A stretch of DNA of 64,000 nucleotides from Strongyloides papillosus (taxonomy: Eukaryota > Nematoda > Chromadorea > Rhabditida > Strongyloididae): positions 186,001 through 250,000 of the forward strand of contig SRSI01000006.1 in NCBI GenBank assembly GCA_005656395.1, in the 5' to 3' direction. A program made the position numbers and the translations under genes. Every line of letters begins with the position of its first letter. Positions within the stretch are counted from its first letter, which is position 1. Of the stretch, positions 1 through 10,754 are shown one piece after another. Below the pieces are notes generated by a model that worked only from the letters and a program-made list of their open reading frames with translations, made no database searches and was not told the DNA's origin.

Positions 1-1080
1 ATCAAAAAATTTTCCAAACCAATCAAGATGTTCCCTCTTCTTTGCAGCAGTCATGTAACAATTTTTTGATAATCCAACACACACTAATTCCATAAAGTGG
101 GCAATAGGTCCATTTTTGGGGAGATTGTATTTAGATAAATATCTGTGAAGGAAAATGTGATCGTGGAAGCCGACTTCTTGTTCCTCACCCAAATTATATT
201 CATTGTCTATTGGGTATGGCCAGAGTTTCCCTTCTTTTGTCCACTCAATCTGTTGCTCTATTTTGTTGGCTGGCCCCATAGATTGGTTTGCTACTTCAGC
301 TGCTCTTAAATCCCATTTACTCCAGAAATCAAGACTATTGGTCTTGTACTTATCGACATTCTTAAAAATATTAAGTCTTAAAGTATTTTGATGGAAAATA
401 TTGGGAATCGATTTATCTACTTCTACTTCCTTTAATAAACTTTCAGAAATATCGTCGGGGTTTTGTTCAACGTAGAGATTTTTCTCCATCCAGCTGTACG
501 CCATATCAAAGAACTTTCTTTCTTTTTCACTAACTTCTTTTTCAATTCCTTCAGCAGCTAACTTCTCATCTTCAATTCCTCTTAACTTAGCATCTCTACG
601 TTCTCTTAATTTTTCTTCAGCTTTAGTTACACATTTTTCCGCTATCACATGAGCTTCTTGATCAGACATACCCGAATGAAAAGCTTGGTAGAAAATTTCT
701 TTTCTCAAAGCAGTTATCGCTTTCGTATCTTTTCTAATTTCAACAAACTTGTTTGTCGTTTTTGATTCCGGTTTCACATCTAAATTGCTCAATAAATTTG
801 CCATCTCTCTGTCATGAAGGATATCAATTGTTTCGGGTCCCGTAGCTGAATCAAAACTTTCCTTTACGGTCTCTGTTAATTTACTCAATATAGATAGTCT
901 TGTCTTCTTTTTTTCCTCATGGTTGTTTTTATGAAGATCATCTGCCACATTATCTAATGCTTTAGACAATTCTTCTCCTATTATATCTTTATCTTTTAAA
1001 TTTGATCCACTTTGTGAACATAATGTACGATATTGTTGTTTTGCTAGTCCAAATGTACATCTAACTGCTTTTTTAAACAT
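1..1080 (-). CDS. mrps-31: Mitochondrial small-ribosomal-subunit protein mS31 (3' end beyond window)
   Basis: The frame is open from an ATG at 1080 down to base 1 with no stop, giving 360 codons, so the C-terminus lies outside the window. The first ~20 residues (FKKAVRCTFGLAKQQYRTLC) are basic and could be a mitochondrial presequence. A charged, helical middle (residues ~50-220) leads to a C-terminal block matching MRPS31: a Trp-rich stretch with WTKEGKLWPYPIDNEYN, then GFHDHIFLHRYL and GPIAHFMELVCVGLSKN. Human mS31 ends shortly after the equivalent HLDWFGKFF block, so only a few residues should be missing. From family knowledge it is a metazoan-specific protein of the mitoribosome small subunit. 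No intron is needed in the visible part. Its start is 163 bases from the stop of the next gene on the same strand (mdh). Confidence 0.85.
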   Translation of the reverse strand, partial: MFKKAVRCTFGLAKQQYRTLCSQSGSNLKDKDIIGEELSKALDNVADDLHKNNHEEKKKTRLSILSKLTETVKESFDSATGPETIDILHDREMANLLSNLDVKPESKTTNKFVEIRKDTKAITALRKEIFYQAFHSGMSDQEAHVIAEKCVTKAEEKLRERRDAKLRGIEDEKLAAEGIEKEVSEKERKFFDMAYSWMEKNLYVEQNPDDISESLLKEVEVDKSIPNIFHQNTLRLNIFKNVDKYKTNSLDFWSKWDLRAAEVANQSMGPANKIEQQIEWTKEGKLWPYPIDNEYNLGEEQEVGFHDHIFLHRYLSKYNLPKNGPIAHFMELVCVGLSKNCYMTAAKKREHLDWFGKFFD

Positions 1081-1243
1081 TTTTATCTACAATACAATGT
1101 TGAAAATTTCAAAGAAAATTTAGGTCATAAAATATATTTTAAAGGTGAAAAACCAAATTAATATTAAAAAGACAAAATAAAAAACAAAACATTTTTTTTA
1201 TGTGGGTCGTAAAAAATCCTAAAAGTAAGCAAAAATATCTTTC

Positions 1244-2260
1244 TTATCCTTTAATAAATTTAACACCTTTGGTAATATTTTTTTGAAGTTCTGGAATAGC
1301 TTTTTCTACTAGACCTTGCTCATAAGAAGAGATCTTTCCGTATCCCAAAATCTTTTCAACACCATTTGGTCCAAGTTCAACTGGTGTAGAGAAATAGTCA
1401 ACTCCTTTAACGGCATTCGAAGAAACGTATGTGCATTGAACATTCTTTCTTCCTTGAAGTCCATCAATAAGTGATTGTGTAAAACGAGCACCAGCAAGTG
1501 CCATTGAAAGTGTAGCTGATCCTGCTCCAGCTTTAGCCTTAACAACTTCAGTTCCAGCATCTTGGATACGTTCAGTTAGAGCCTTTATTTCACTGTCAGT
1601 GAAGGTAGCTCCTTTGACTTGAGAAAGTAAAGGAATAATTGTAACTCCTGAATGTCCACCTATGACAGGAACAACAGTCTTTGTTACATCAAGACCTTTA
1701 AGTTCAGCAACGAATGCTTGAGCTCTAACAACATCAAGTGTACAAACTCCGAAAATTCTTCTTGGGTCGAAAACATCATTGTTTTTCATAACCTCTGCAG
1801 CAATGGGAACAGTAGAATTTACAGGATTTGTGATAATTGCAATAAAAGCTTTTGGACATGTCTTAGCAACAGCTTCAACTAAATCACGTACAATTCCTGC
1901 ATTAACGTTGAAAAGATCGTCACGAGTCATTCCAGGTTTACGTGGTACACCTGCTGGAATAACAACAACATCAGCTCCTTCAAGACATGAAACTAATTCG
2001 TTTGGTCCAGTATGAGCAGTTACTTTGGCTTTTGAATCAATGTGAGAAAGATCAGCAGCAACTCCAGGAGTTCCTTGAATGTCATACAATGCCAATTTAG
2101 CGATTGCAGGATTATTTTTGAGCAAAAGACCCATTGGTTGACCGATACCTCCTGAAGCCCCAAGTAAAGCTACTTTTGGTGCAGAAGCGGTATTACGGGT
2201 AGCAATAACTTTTGCTCCATTAACTGCAGTTTTCAAAAAAGTACTTGATTTAAAAGACAT
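1244..2260 (-). CDS. mdh-2: Malate dehydrogenase, mitochondrial
   Basis: Single-exon 338-residue NAD-dependent malate dehydrogenase that interconverts malate and oxaloacetate in the TCA cycle and the malate-aspartate shuttle. Residues 1-~25 ([20 protein letters not shown]) form a basic, acid-free mitochondrial presequence. The Rossmann nucleotide loop GASGGIG is at 34-40. The mobile substrate loop with the usual arginines (RKPGMTR) is at 107-113. The catalytic Asp lies in LDVVRA (D176) and the catalytic His in GGHSG (H203). Length equals that of animal mitochondrial MDH2, so the gene appears complete and active. The cytosolic paralogue is excluded by the presequence and the mitochondrial-type sequence. 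The coding sequence is clearly GC-richer than its flanks, suggesting high expression (inference). Confidence 0.95.
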   Translation of the reverse strand: MSFKSSTFLKTAVNGAKVIATRNTASAPKVALLGASGGIGQPMGLLLKNNPAIAKLALYDIQGTPGVAADLSHIDSKAKVTAHTGPNELVSCLEGADVVVIPAGVPRKPGMTRDDLFNVNAGIVRDLVEAVAKTCPKAFIAIITNPVNSTVPIAAEVMKNNDVFDPRRIFGVCTLDVVRAQAFVAELKGLDVTKTVVPVIGGHSGVTIIPLLSQVKGATFTDSEIKALTERIQDAGTEVVKAKAGAGSATLSMALAGARFTQSLIDGLQGRKNVQCTYVSSNAVKGVDYFSTPVELGPNGVEKILGYGKISSYEQGLVEKAIPELQKNITKGVKFIKG

Positions 2261-2776
2261 GACAACTCTAAAATAATACTTAAAAGTAATAAAAAAAAAG
2301 GTTCTAAACTCAGGAAAACGTTTTTTCTAAAAGCAGGTAAAAGCAAAAATTACTTTAGAATAAAAATATCAAAAGAAATTACATTTTCCTAAAATAATTA
2401 AAAAAAATACTAAAAGTATAAACTACTTTACAATCGATATACGTGCAAATTTGCCGTTTCAATTACAACGGATTAGTCAACACTCGTATTGAAAGCATTT
2501 AATTTCGTTCTAGGAGTTATTTAAGAAAAATTGTGGTACAACGATAACTACTAATTTTTTAAAAATGTTCATATCATTTCATCGATACCTTAAATAAGTT
2601 CATTATTTTATTTAAAATTTTACTTTCTTTAATATTTATATATTTTGTTAATTGATCGTTATCTGTTTAATTAGATAGAATTATTTACCTTATAATTTAA
2701 ATTTTTATTTACTAACAAATTTTTAGAGAAGAAAATTATATCTTGAAGTTTGGGATATAAAGTATATTTTAAAAAT
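2261..2776. other. Divergent intergenic region, mdh / elongin B
   Basis: AT-rich stretch between two divergently transcribed genes. It must hold both promoters, but I recognise no specific element. A trans-splice-type acceptor (TTTTAG at 2721-2726) lies 50 bases before the elongin B start codon. The words TCAACACTCGT (2476-2486) and ATCAACACTCGTTAT (near 6165) are shared with the region upstream of the SETD3-like gene; this may be chance. Confidence 0.5.
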
Positions 2777-3139
2777 ATGTCAGCTAATAATGATCTATAT
2801 TTTGAAGTGTTATATTCAAATTCTCATTTTCTCATAGTACTTAAAGAATCACAAACAATTGATGACATGAAAGAATTACTTGAACCATTGTCAGAATTTT
2901 CAAAAGATGACATGAGCTTGTATAAAAGACCTCAAAGTGAGGATAAAGAGTGGATCAGACTAAATGAGAACGTTTCTTTGTCGGATAATGGTTTTGACAT
3001 TATTAAAGCATCACCACAATCTCCTGCTCAAATTTTAATTAAATTAAAAAGCGAAGGAGATGTTGTCAACGTTGAACCTGTATCGCTACCCCCACCCTTA
3101 CCTGAGGCCATGCAAACTCCACGTGAAGAGGAATCATAA
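2777..3139 (+). CDS. elb-1: Elongin B
   Basis: 120-residue ubiquitin-fold protein matching elongin B along its whole length: a beta-grasp N-terminus (YFEVLYSNSHFLIVLKES), the helix DDMKELLEPLSEFS, the LYKRPQ turn, the PQSPAQILIKLK strand and the C-terminal proline tail SLPPPLPEAMQTP. From family knowledge, elongin B pairs with elongin C as adaptor of cullin-2/5 E3 ligases (VHL, ZIF-1 and other BC-box receptors) and of RNA polymerase II elongin. I chose the ATG at 2777. The frame opens further upstream from a TTG at 2750, but an acceptor at 2725-2726 followed by an A-rich leader favours the ATG. The stop is only 200 bases before the next gene (UTP25) on the same strand, and that gene has its own acceptor, so the pair could be an operon. 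Confidence 0.9.
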   Translation: MSANNDLYFEVLYSNSHFLIVLKESQTIDDMKELLEPLSEFSKDDMSLYKRPQSEDKEWIRLNENVSLSDNGFDIIKASPQSPAQILIKLKSEGDVVNVEPVSLPPPLPEAMQTPREEES

Positions 3140-3320
3140 TATATTTTATAATAATATATTACTATAATCATTAATTATTTAACTCATAAATTTGTGAAGA
3201 GTTTTAGGACTTATATTTATTATTTTTCACTTTGTATTAAAAAGTTCATCTAATTTGTTTTATAAATATATACTTGTTTGTTCAAATTATATTTATTATA
3301 ACGTTTTCTTTGCTATTTCT

Positions 3321-3332
3321 CTATTTTTTTAG
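3321..3332 (+). promoter_or_regulatory. Candidate trans-splice acceptor before UTP25
   Basis: A run of eight pyrimidines ending in AG sits 7 bases before the ATG at 3340 and 180 bases after the elongin B stop. The upstream 'exon' has no recognisable donor or coding content, so a spliced-leader acceptor is the simplest reading. It would allow a two-gene operon with elongin B. Confidence 0.5.
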
Positions 3333-3339
3333 AACAAAA

Positions 3340-5286
3340 ATGAACAGGAAACATTCCTCTGACACAAATGGACTCTTAAAGAAAAAAAGAAAAGTTGAAA
3401 CTACCAATAAAATCACAACCGAAATAAATAGTGAAAATTCAATTTTCCGACTTAATCAAAACAATTCTGATAAAGAAATACCTCAAGATAATCAAGAAAT
3501 AGATGAAAAAGAAGAAGAATTAGCTGTAGAAGAAAGCGATGAGGAAATGGAATTAAATGTGGACGATGAAACAGAATATTTTTCTAAACATTTTTATAAA
3601 TTACCTAGTGAATCAGTACTTCAGGAAATTATAGATAATCAAAAAGAGGCGGTTAGGATTCCTCAAAAATTGCCAGGATTCGAAACAGCAAAAGTATTTC
3701 AACACATTCGGTATAATAAGGACCCTATTTTGGATATATCCAAAAGAATAAAAATTGAAAATTTCGGTTATTTTTGTGGTCTTATGGAAAATTTTAAACT
3801 TATGACAAAAAATGATGAATTAAGTGAAGTGGAATTATCATTGCTGCAAGTAATGGGTCGTTACTGTGACCTTTATTATACTTCATTAACAAAAGATTAT
3901 CAAAATGTTTATCTCCTTCACTTAATAAATCACATTCAAAGGAATAGGTGTTTAATTTTAAAAAATATTGAAAAGTTAAAAAGTGAAAAAGAAAAGAACA
4001 ATGAAATAACTGATGAATTGATTGATGAATGTAGGGATCAAGGATTTTGTAGGCCAAAAATATTGATTATAGTTCCATATAAAAAATGTGTTTTCGAAAT
4101 TGTTGAAAAATTAAAAATTCTCATGTTTGGAGAAAGGAAATCACAATTTTTAAAAGCTAAAAGATTTGAAAGTTTCTATGGAAGTAAGGACTGTTCATAT
4201 ACACCTAATCTTAAAAATCCAAATTCTATAATTCGTACTGACGACTACATTTACAACATGGATGGAAACATAGACGATGACTTTAAAATTGGAATCACTT
4301 TTTCAAAAAAAGCAATAAAACTGTTTACTAAATTTGATGAATCTGATATGATTATAGCATCTCCACTGGGACTCATTCAGGCCTTGGTAAACGCTAAAGA
4401 AGTTGGTCACTACTCATTTCTATCATCAATTGAAATTGCTGTTTTCGATAGAATGGATATCATTCAAATGCAAAATTGGGAAAATATTGTAACAATTTTA
4501 AATAACTTGAATGCAAAACCTGATGATATAAGTTATGTAGATATCACAAGAATTAGGAATGTATTTCTAAATAATCAAGCAAAAGCCATAAGACAAACAT
4601 TAATGTTTTCAAGTTATGATTCAGCAGAAATGAAATCTGCTTTTATTAATGCAAGTTTAAATTACTCTGGATATACAACTATTATCAAAAGACCTATGGA
4701 CATTTTAAGTGAAATTGATGTACCTGTATCTCAACAAATTAATCGTATCAGAATAACCAATCCTTCTGAAGATCAATCAGCTCGTTTCAAATTTTTTGTA
4801 GAAAATATTTATCCAAAATTGGAAAAAGGAACACTCATATTTATTCCAAGTTATTATGATTTTGTTCAAATAAAGGCACATTTTGTAGCAAACAACAAAA
4901 GATTTGCTGAATTAAACGAGTATTCCCCAGAAAACAAAATTAATAGTCATAAAATACAATTTAGTCATGGAATGAAATCAATTTGTCTGATGACTGAAAG
5001 GTAATGTAAAATTTTTTATAAAAATTAATTATGTAATTAATTTAGATTTCATTATTACAATCGTTATCTTATCAAGGGGATAAAGTGTCTTGTATTTTAT
5101 CAATTGCCATTAAATCCACATTTCTTCGCACAAATGATAAATATGTCAGAGTTGGAAACAACACTAACAACTAAAATAATTTTCTCTGATATAGACTCCA
5201 TACGTTTAAGTAATATTTATGGAAACAGTATTACTAGACAATTAATGACGTCAGAAAAAAATTTTCATGCTATGTTAAGTGAATAA
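3340..5286 (+). CDS. UTP25: U3 snoRNA-associated protein 25 (UTP25 / DEF, DIEXF)
   Basis: Two exons, 3340-5000 and 5046-5286 (intron 45 bp; junction codon AGA), give 633 residues. The N-terminal ~100 residues are Lys/Glu-rich and disordered (nuclear/nucleolar type). The rest matches the UTP25 family, a degenerate DEAD-box-like fold: PKILIIVPYKK at ~239 stands where PTREL would be, VFDRMD at ~368 replaces DEAD, and LMFSSYDSAE at ~421 replaces the SAT motif. No Walker A GKT is present, as usual for this family. The second exon restores the conserved block RFHYYNRYLIKG...LVFYQLP. From family knowledge it acts in the small-subunit processome in 18S rRNA maturation. The frame extends upstream to a TTG at 3274, but that stretch is leader before an acceptor. 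Confidence 0.88.
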
Positions 5287-5354
5287 TTAGTAAAAAAAAT
5301 AGTTATACTTTTTTGTTATGTTATTTTGTTGTTTTGTTATTTGTTATAATAAAT

Positions 5355-5609
5355 TTATTGTATTAATTTTATAGTTTTTCCTGTTTTTTCTAGCTGTGCC
5401 TGTATAGTGGATGAATCCAATGTTGTAGTTACTTTAACTGTCTTTAGGGTTACATCTGTTTCGACGGATAAAACTTTGTCTAAAAATTATTACATTAGGT
5501 AGTTGTTTTTTATTTTTGACAAACCTCCTAATTTTGAAAGTACTTTTTTTGCTGCATTTGCACAGCCTTCACATGTCATGCCCATTTCGAATATAAAAAT
5601 ATTGGACAT
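5355..5609 (-). CDS. cuc-1: Cytosolic copper chaperone (ATX1/ATOX1 family)
   Basis: A small two-exon gene: exon 1 5609-5525, intron 5524-5480 (45 bp), exon 2 5479-5355. The phases join to give 69 residues. The product begins SNIFIFEMGMTCEGCANAAK, with the copper-binding MTCxGC motif at residues 11-16, followed by the typical ATX1 ferredoxin-like fold (KKVLSKLGD, then KVLSVETDVTLKTVKVTTTL). It is the same length and layout as nematode CUC-1, which hands Cu(I) to the secretory P-type ATPase CUA-1 (ATP7). The gene lies tail-to-tail with UTP25, with 68 bases between the stops. I am confident of the family and of the splice sites. Confidence 0.92.
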
Positions 5610-6223
5610 TCTTATTTTAAGTCTGAAATAGTTGTGTAAAAAGAAATATTAGTTATTAAATAAAAGAAAATCGCTATTTCTACAGAAATACCAAAAACGA
5701 AAATTTTTTTTCTGCAAATGTTTCTTAAATTATAGAGCACACTACTTATTTCTTTATTGGAAAATGATAAGAAATTTAGTTATATATAATATTTTTATCT
5801 TAAATAAAAAAAATTCTAATCATTCTAACAATTCATTTTACTTATTTAATATTTGGATAATTTTGTGATGCGAAAGATAACTGATATCTTGGCACGAATG
5901 ATTGGGTATGTGGAGATTAGACTCTAATTAGCAGAAGTATTTAAAAATAAATAGCTGAAAAATAATATTCATTATTGGTATGTTTTATTTATAAAGTGTA
6001 AAAAAGTATTGTAATATCTGGAATTATATAGTGTCATTGATAACTCAAATGATTTATTTTATTTTAATCAATGACTAGCTTTACAATGTAAAAGAAATAG
6101 CATAAATATATTTATTAATATCACTATATTTACCAGAAACTAATAAAATAATCAATATAACTTATCAACACTCGTTATATATCACATTTAAAACTAGTAT
6201 TTTATAATTTATTTTTAGAAAAC
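5610..6223. other. Divergent intergenic region, cuc-1 / SETD3-like
   Basis: About 600 bases of AT-rich DNA carrying the promoters of two divergent genes. A trans-splice-type acceptor (ATTTTTAG, 6211-6218) lies 5 bases before the SETD3-like ATG. No other element recognised. Confidence 0.5.
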
Positions 6224-7591
6224 ATGTTGCCAGATCAAGAAAAATTAACTAAAATTGCATCTCACTGCTACAAATTTTGGGCTGAAATTTTAATTCAAGA
6301 AGTACCATCAAAACCTAATAGTTTGATTAATGACCATAAAGTTATTGTTGAAAGATTAAATGAATTAGGGAATATACTTACTTCTTATAAAGGAAAAAAT
6401 AAGGCACAATCAATTGATCGCGAAACTAATTTAAATACATTTAAGATATGGTGTAAAGATATGGAGATCTTTTTTGATAAAGTAGATGTTGTGAAAGTGG
6501 ATGATAACAATTACGGTTTGATTGCGACAGAAGACATTGTTGATAACCAAATTTTAATTAAAGTTCCTCGCAATGCCATTTTTTCAATAGATTCAATTCA
6601 TGAAAATCCAATTTACAAGAAAATTATTAGTAATGACGTTTTATTAAGTAAAATGGACAATGTAGCTTTAGTATTTTTTATGTGCGTTGAAAGATTAAAT
6701 AAAAATTCAAAGTGGCAAAAATACTTTGATATTCTTCCAACTAAATTTACGACTCCAGTAAATTATTCAATAGAAGAACTTGAATTACTCAAAAATACTG
6801 TGATTTTTGAAGAATCACTAAAAACATATCGTCATTTTGCTCGCCAATATATTTACTTTTTGCAAAAACTCTATGATAAATCATCTAAAGATTATTCAAA
6901 GCTGAATATTTCTTTAGAAGATTTTACTTTTGATTTATTTTTATGGGCTGCTAATAATGTAACAACAAGAATTAATCATATTCCATCAAAAAGTGAAAAT
7001 AAAAATATTCCTTGTCTTATTCCATTACTAGATTTTTCCAATCATTCCGATGATTCCAAAAATACAGTTAATTTCTCTGTTGAGGATGATTGTGCTGAGA
7101 CGATTGCTGGCGAAAACCTCAGTAAAAACAGTAGCGTGACAATTATTTATGGAAACAGAAATAACTACAATTTATTTTTAGCCAATGGATTTTGTCTTCA
7201 AATACCAGGTGTTAATGATGTGTTTAAATTAAAGTTATCCTTCCCATCTACACTTATTGAAAATGATTTTAGAGTAAGAATATACAGAAGAACCACAGAT
7301 ATTTTCACATGCACTCATGACGACCTAATTCCTGAGAATTTACCTTTATTTTTGAGACTTCTTGTATCGAGATTACCACAAGATATAGATACTGAAGATA
7401 CAGGAAAAAAAGCAAAGAAATATTTATTTGATAGATTATCTCTTCTAATGAATGTTACTTATTCCAAGGTTAGAGATAATATGCCTGAGGACATGCCTTT
7501 TACCTTGAAGCAAATTCATCTTTATCTTGCATCTGAAAAAAGAATCGTTAAAAAAATGCTTGAAAAATTAACAAATATGGAGACTTTGTAA
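6224..7591 (+). CDS. SETD3: SETD3-type SET-domain protein (actin-histidine methyltransferase family)
   Basis: Single exon, 455 residues. The architecture is that of SETD3/Rubisco-LSMT proteins: a helical N-terminus (~1-80), a split SET domain (~95-330), and a Rubisco-LSMT substrate-binding domain to the end. Visible SET elements are NYGLIATEDI (SAM loop), VPRNAIFS, the insert helix with WAANNVTTR, the core IPLLDFSNH (NHxx motif) and the terminal IYGNRNN, which carries the catalytic Tyr equivalent to SETD3 FYGTRSN. SETD3 methylates a single His of actin in other animals; that this protein does so is inferred from the family. The start is set by the acceptor just upstream. It is tail-to-tail with the thiolase gene, 148 bases apart. 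Confidence 0.8.
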   Translation: MLPDQEKLTKIASHCYKFWAEILIQEVPSKPNSLINDHKVIVERLNELGNILTSYKGKNKAQSIDRETNLNTFKIWCKDMEIFFDKVDVVKVDDNNYGLIATEDIVDNQILIKVPRNAIFSIDSIHENPIYKKIISNDVLLSKMDNVALVFFMCVERLNKNSKWQKYFDILPTKFTTPVNYSIEELELLKNTVIFEESLKTYRHFARQYIYFLQKLYDKSSKDYSKLNISLEDFTFDLFLWAANNVTTRINHIPSKSENKNIPCLIPLLDFSNHSDDSKNTVNFSVEDDCAETIAGENLSKNSSVTIIYGNRNNYNLFLANGFCLQIPGVNDVFKLKLSFPSTLIENDFRVRIYRRTTDIFTCTHDDLIPENLPLFLRLLVSRLPQDIDTEDTGKKAKKYLFDRLSLLMNVTYSKVRDNMPEDMPFTLKQIHLYLASEKRIVKKMLEKLTNMETL

Positions 7592-7739
7592 CAATAATTA
7601 GATTCTAAATTTATTCATATTAAGACTACTATAAGTTTTTGTTTTTTTATTTATAGTTATAAATACATGACAATACGACGAAATAAAGATGCTTCTTAAA
7701 TTATTTACTAGACTCTATAGTTATATTGAATTAAATTTC

Positions 7740-9092
7740 CTAAGGATAAACCTCAACAAGCATTCCTACACCATGTCCACCTGCGGCGCAAGCTGCAATG
7801 ACAGCAAATTGACCTCCTTCCTCTCTAAGTCGACCTGCAGCGTGAGACATAAGTCTTATACCTGTAGCTCCAAAAGGATGACCTAATGACAATGATCCTC
7901 CCCATAAATTCATCTTTTCCATAGGCAAACGGCCAAATTTCTCTTTTCTTTTCATTTCTGTTTTACAGAAAAATTCTGAATCCATGGCATTTAGATTAGC
8001 AAGAACCTGCCCAGCAAATGCTTCATGAATCTCCCAAACATCTATATCTTTGATAGTAAGATTATTTTTGTCTAAAAGTTTAGGAATAACGTATGCTGGA
8101 GAAAGAAGAAGTTGATCTTTTGGATCCTGAGAAACATAAAGGTAATCTCTAATATAAGCTTTTGGTTTAAATCCTTTTTTTAAGGCGAATTCTTCAGAGG
8201 TGAGAAGAGCAGCAGAAGCACCATCAGTTAAGAATGATGCATTACCAGCAGTTACAGTTCCGTGAGGTTTGATAAAAGCAGGTTTCAATTTAGCTAATTT
8301 TTCTCTTGGGGTTATTCTTACTCCATTGTCATAATCTATTGTTGCAGGTTTTTTTCCACCAACAAACATTGGAACGATATCGGTTAATTTACCTTCTTTA
8401 AATGCTTTATCAGCTAATGTATGTGATCTAAGTGCAAAATCATCTTGCTCATCTCTAGATACATTAAATGCTGATGCAAGACGATCCCCACTCGTTCCCA
8501 TAGTTTCACCAGTCGTGAATTCGGCAACTGCTGGTAATTCTGGTTTTAAAAGATTACTTACTATTGTTCCTCCAAGTTTTAATTTTTGCTGAAGGGACTT
8601 TGCTTTGCCCATAGACAACATTGCACCTCTTGTTTTTCTGTTGTATCTAATTGGAACATCGGACAGAATTTCTACACCTCCAGCTAATCCAGCTTGGCAA
8701 TATCCAGTTTGAATTTTTGTAGCTATATCAGTCATAGCTACGTTTGAAGATATACAAGCCAATGTAACTGTATGACAAGGAATACTTGATGGGAAACCAG
8801 CAGTTAATGCTGCCTCTCTTGCTACATTCGATGTTTTTGGTTCTTGAATAACGGTACCACAAGATATATGACCGATATCGGCAAAATCAACGCCAGTTTT
8901 AGAAACAATAGATTTAAGAGCATGTCTTTGTAAATCAACAGACATCATATCTTTGAAAAGAGTTCCAGAAACAGCAAATGGTGTTCGAACACCATCAACA
9001 AAAACGACATTTGGAAGACCTTTTTTTGAAAGATCCTTTTTTGAGGCAAAATTTCTTACGATTGTAGCTGTTAGGGAACGAGATCTAAGCAT
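7740..9092 (-). CDS. HADHB: Trifunctional enzyme beta subunit, 3-ketoacyl-CoA thiolase
   Basis: Single exon, 450 residues. A basic, acid-poor presequence ([18 protein letters not shown]) indicates mitochondrial import. All thiolase active-site blocks are present: nucleophilic Cys in LACISSN (C113), EIHEAFAG (H356), LGHPFGATG (H405) and the acid/base Cys in AACAAGGHG (C435). The overall sequence follows HADHB rather than ACAA1/2 or ACAT, including the HADHB-type insertion with [12 protein letters not shown]. From family knowledge it releases acetyl-CoA in the last step of long-chain fatty-acid beta-oxidation and forms a complex with HADHA on the inner membrane. HADHA is not in this window. Confidence 0.93.
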   Translation of the reverse strand: MLRSRSLTATIVRNFASKKDLSKKGLPNVVFVDGVRTPFAVSGTLFKDMMSVDLQRHALKSIVSKTGVDFADIGHISCGTVIQEPKTSNVAREAALTAGFPSSIPCHTVTLACISSNVAMTDIATKIQTGYCQAGLAGGVEILSDVPIRYNRKTRGAMLSMGKAKSLQQKLKLGGTIVSNLLKPELPAVAEFTTGETMGTSGDRLASAFNVSRDEQDDFALRSHTLADKAFKEGKLTDIVPMFVGGKKPATIDYDNGVRITPREKLAKLKPAFIKPHGTVTAGNASFLTDGASAALLTSEEFALKKGFKPKAYIRDYLYVSQDPKDQLLLSPAYVIPKLLDKNNLTIKDIDVWEIHEAFAGQVLANLNAMDSEFFCKTEMKRKEKFGRLPMEKMNLWGGSLSLGHPFGATGIRLMSHAAGRLREEGGQFAVIAACAAGGHGVGMLVEVYP

Positions 9093-10754
9093 GATGAATT
9101 TCTAAATCTAGAAAATGATTTAATAAGCAGTGTAATTAAAAAAATTTACGAAAATAAATAATAATAATAATTTGAATGTATAATATTAATAAACAAAAAT
9201 CATCATTATTTTAATTTTGTTGATAGTCATGGGTTAATATTGACCTTTGATATAAGATAAAATGACGAATAAGACAATTAAAAATTTACATGTTGTTAGA
9301 ATAATGTAGTTTGTAGCAGACAAACATAACTATTTATTGGAGAATTAATAAATTTAGTTCAAGAAAGATAAAGTGTTTATATAAATTTACTTGGCAAAAT
9401 GTAGGTAAACTTGATAATGATTTATTTTGAATTGATCGAACATAATTAAAAGCATGCGGTATACAGATAAGAAATAAAAAAAAATTATAGTTTGTAGTAA
9501 TAAGAAAGATTAAAAAACAAATGAGAAAACACACATTGAATTTGTAATTGCTTTATTTTTAACTTAAAACTACAAATACCCGTTACCTTTTTGTTTTTGA
9601 TTACTAAAGCAAAATTATATTAAAAAAATCTCACAAGTAGTATCAAAGATACTATATCATTAACAATTAAATTAAATGGCATAATGGAGTAAATCAAAGA
9701 TGTTTTGTTTTCAAAAACGTTTACTATCAATCACTCTGAGTAAAGATATGGTGTTCCAAATTTTTTTTCGTCGTAAGAAGGATTATTTCTCCTGATTCTG
9801 GAACGCGTCAGCGCGTTATTAACAATTATGAAGATCTTACGGTTTCTATACATTCTATTTCATTTATTTTTGGATAAAAATAATTAATTAGATGTGGTGT
9901 TGTTTGCTATCATGTGATGATATTCGTATACACTTTTTTCTTCCGATAAAAAATGTTTCCTTCATATTTTATAAGATGTTTTGGTATTTTTGTTATATAT
10001 TATAATGAAATTAGAAAAGGATCCTTAGAATTTAAATTAGTTCTTTCTTTTCCATTATGATTTATTAATGGATATGTCTACTAAATATGGAAAAGTTGTT
10101 TTTAAAAAACCTTATTACCATAACTTATGTCAAAAATGAATAAATTATTGAAAATATTTGTTTTTTTCGGACTTTCGACTGTACAAAAATGTTGTTTATT
10201 TTTCAAAATAATTTTGTCGTATTGACTACTTATGAAATTAATATATTTTGTTATTTTTTCTTTTGAGTTCTACTGTAGATAATTTTAAATTTTTAAGGAT
10301 ATTTTGAATTTCCTTTAGACTTATGTTTAAATTTAACATTTCAAAAGATCATTAAATACACCAATTATTAATTGAACGCAGATAGTAGTCTTTTTAAATC
10401 ATTTTTAAATAATTTATAGTGAAAAAAAATTGTTATAGTGATTTTTAGAATATACATAATGCAAATAGGATTGGAATTTATAATAGGTAATTTGTCAAAC
10501 ATCATTTTACAATAGGTTTACCACGTTTATCTTGAAAATTCCATAATTCATTATGAGTTATATGTACTTTTATAGTATTTGAAATCTATTTGTTAAAAAT
10601 GAAACAATTTTTTTCTAGGGGAACATTTCTTCATGTGCAATTTATCAAGGTCCTAAACAGAAAATAAAGGAAAATACTTTTAACTTTAGTTTGCACATCT
10701 GTTTAGAATTGACAAAACAAATTACTATCTTTGGTTAATTACTATATAGAAGCT
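9093..10754. other. Intergenic region with one GC-rich hairpin
   Basis: Over 1.6 kb of AT-rich DNA between divergent genes (thiolase and DDX42). No reading frame here looks coding. The only local feature that stands out is a structured, CG-containing segment at 9751-9817, described separately. Confidence 0.5.
9751..9817. other. Possible structured RNA or hairpin element
   Basis: GTGTTCCA (9751-9758) can pair with TGGAACGC (9799-9806) over 8 bp with one G-U pair. Directly overlapping is a perfect 6-bp hairpin, AACGCG-TCAG-CGCGTT (9802-9817). A T-run (9761-9768) follows the first arm. The segment is unusually CpG-rich for this sequence. I cannot assign it to an RNA family; strand is unknown. 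Confidence 0.25.

Noticed and set aside
1309..2015. Several open frames on both strands overlapping mdh
   Set aside because: Shadows of the malate dehydrogenase coding sequence.
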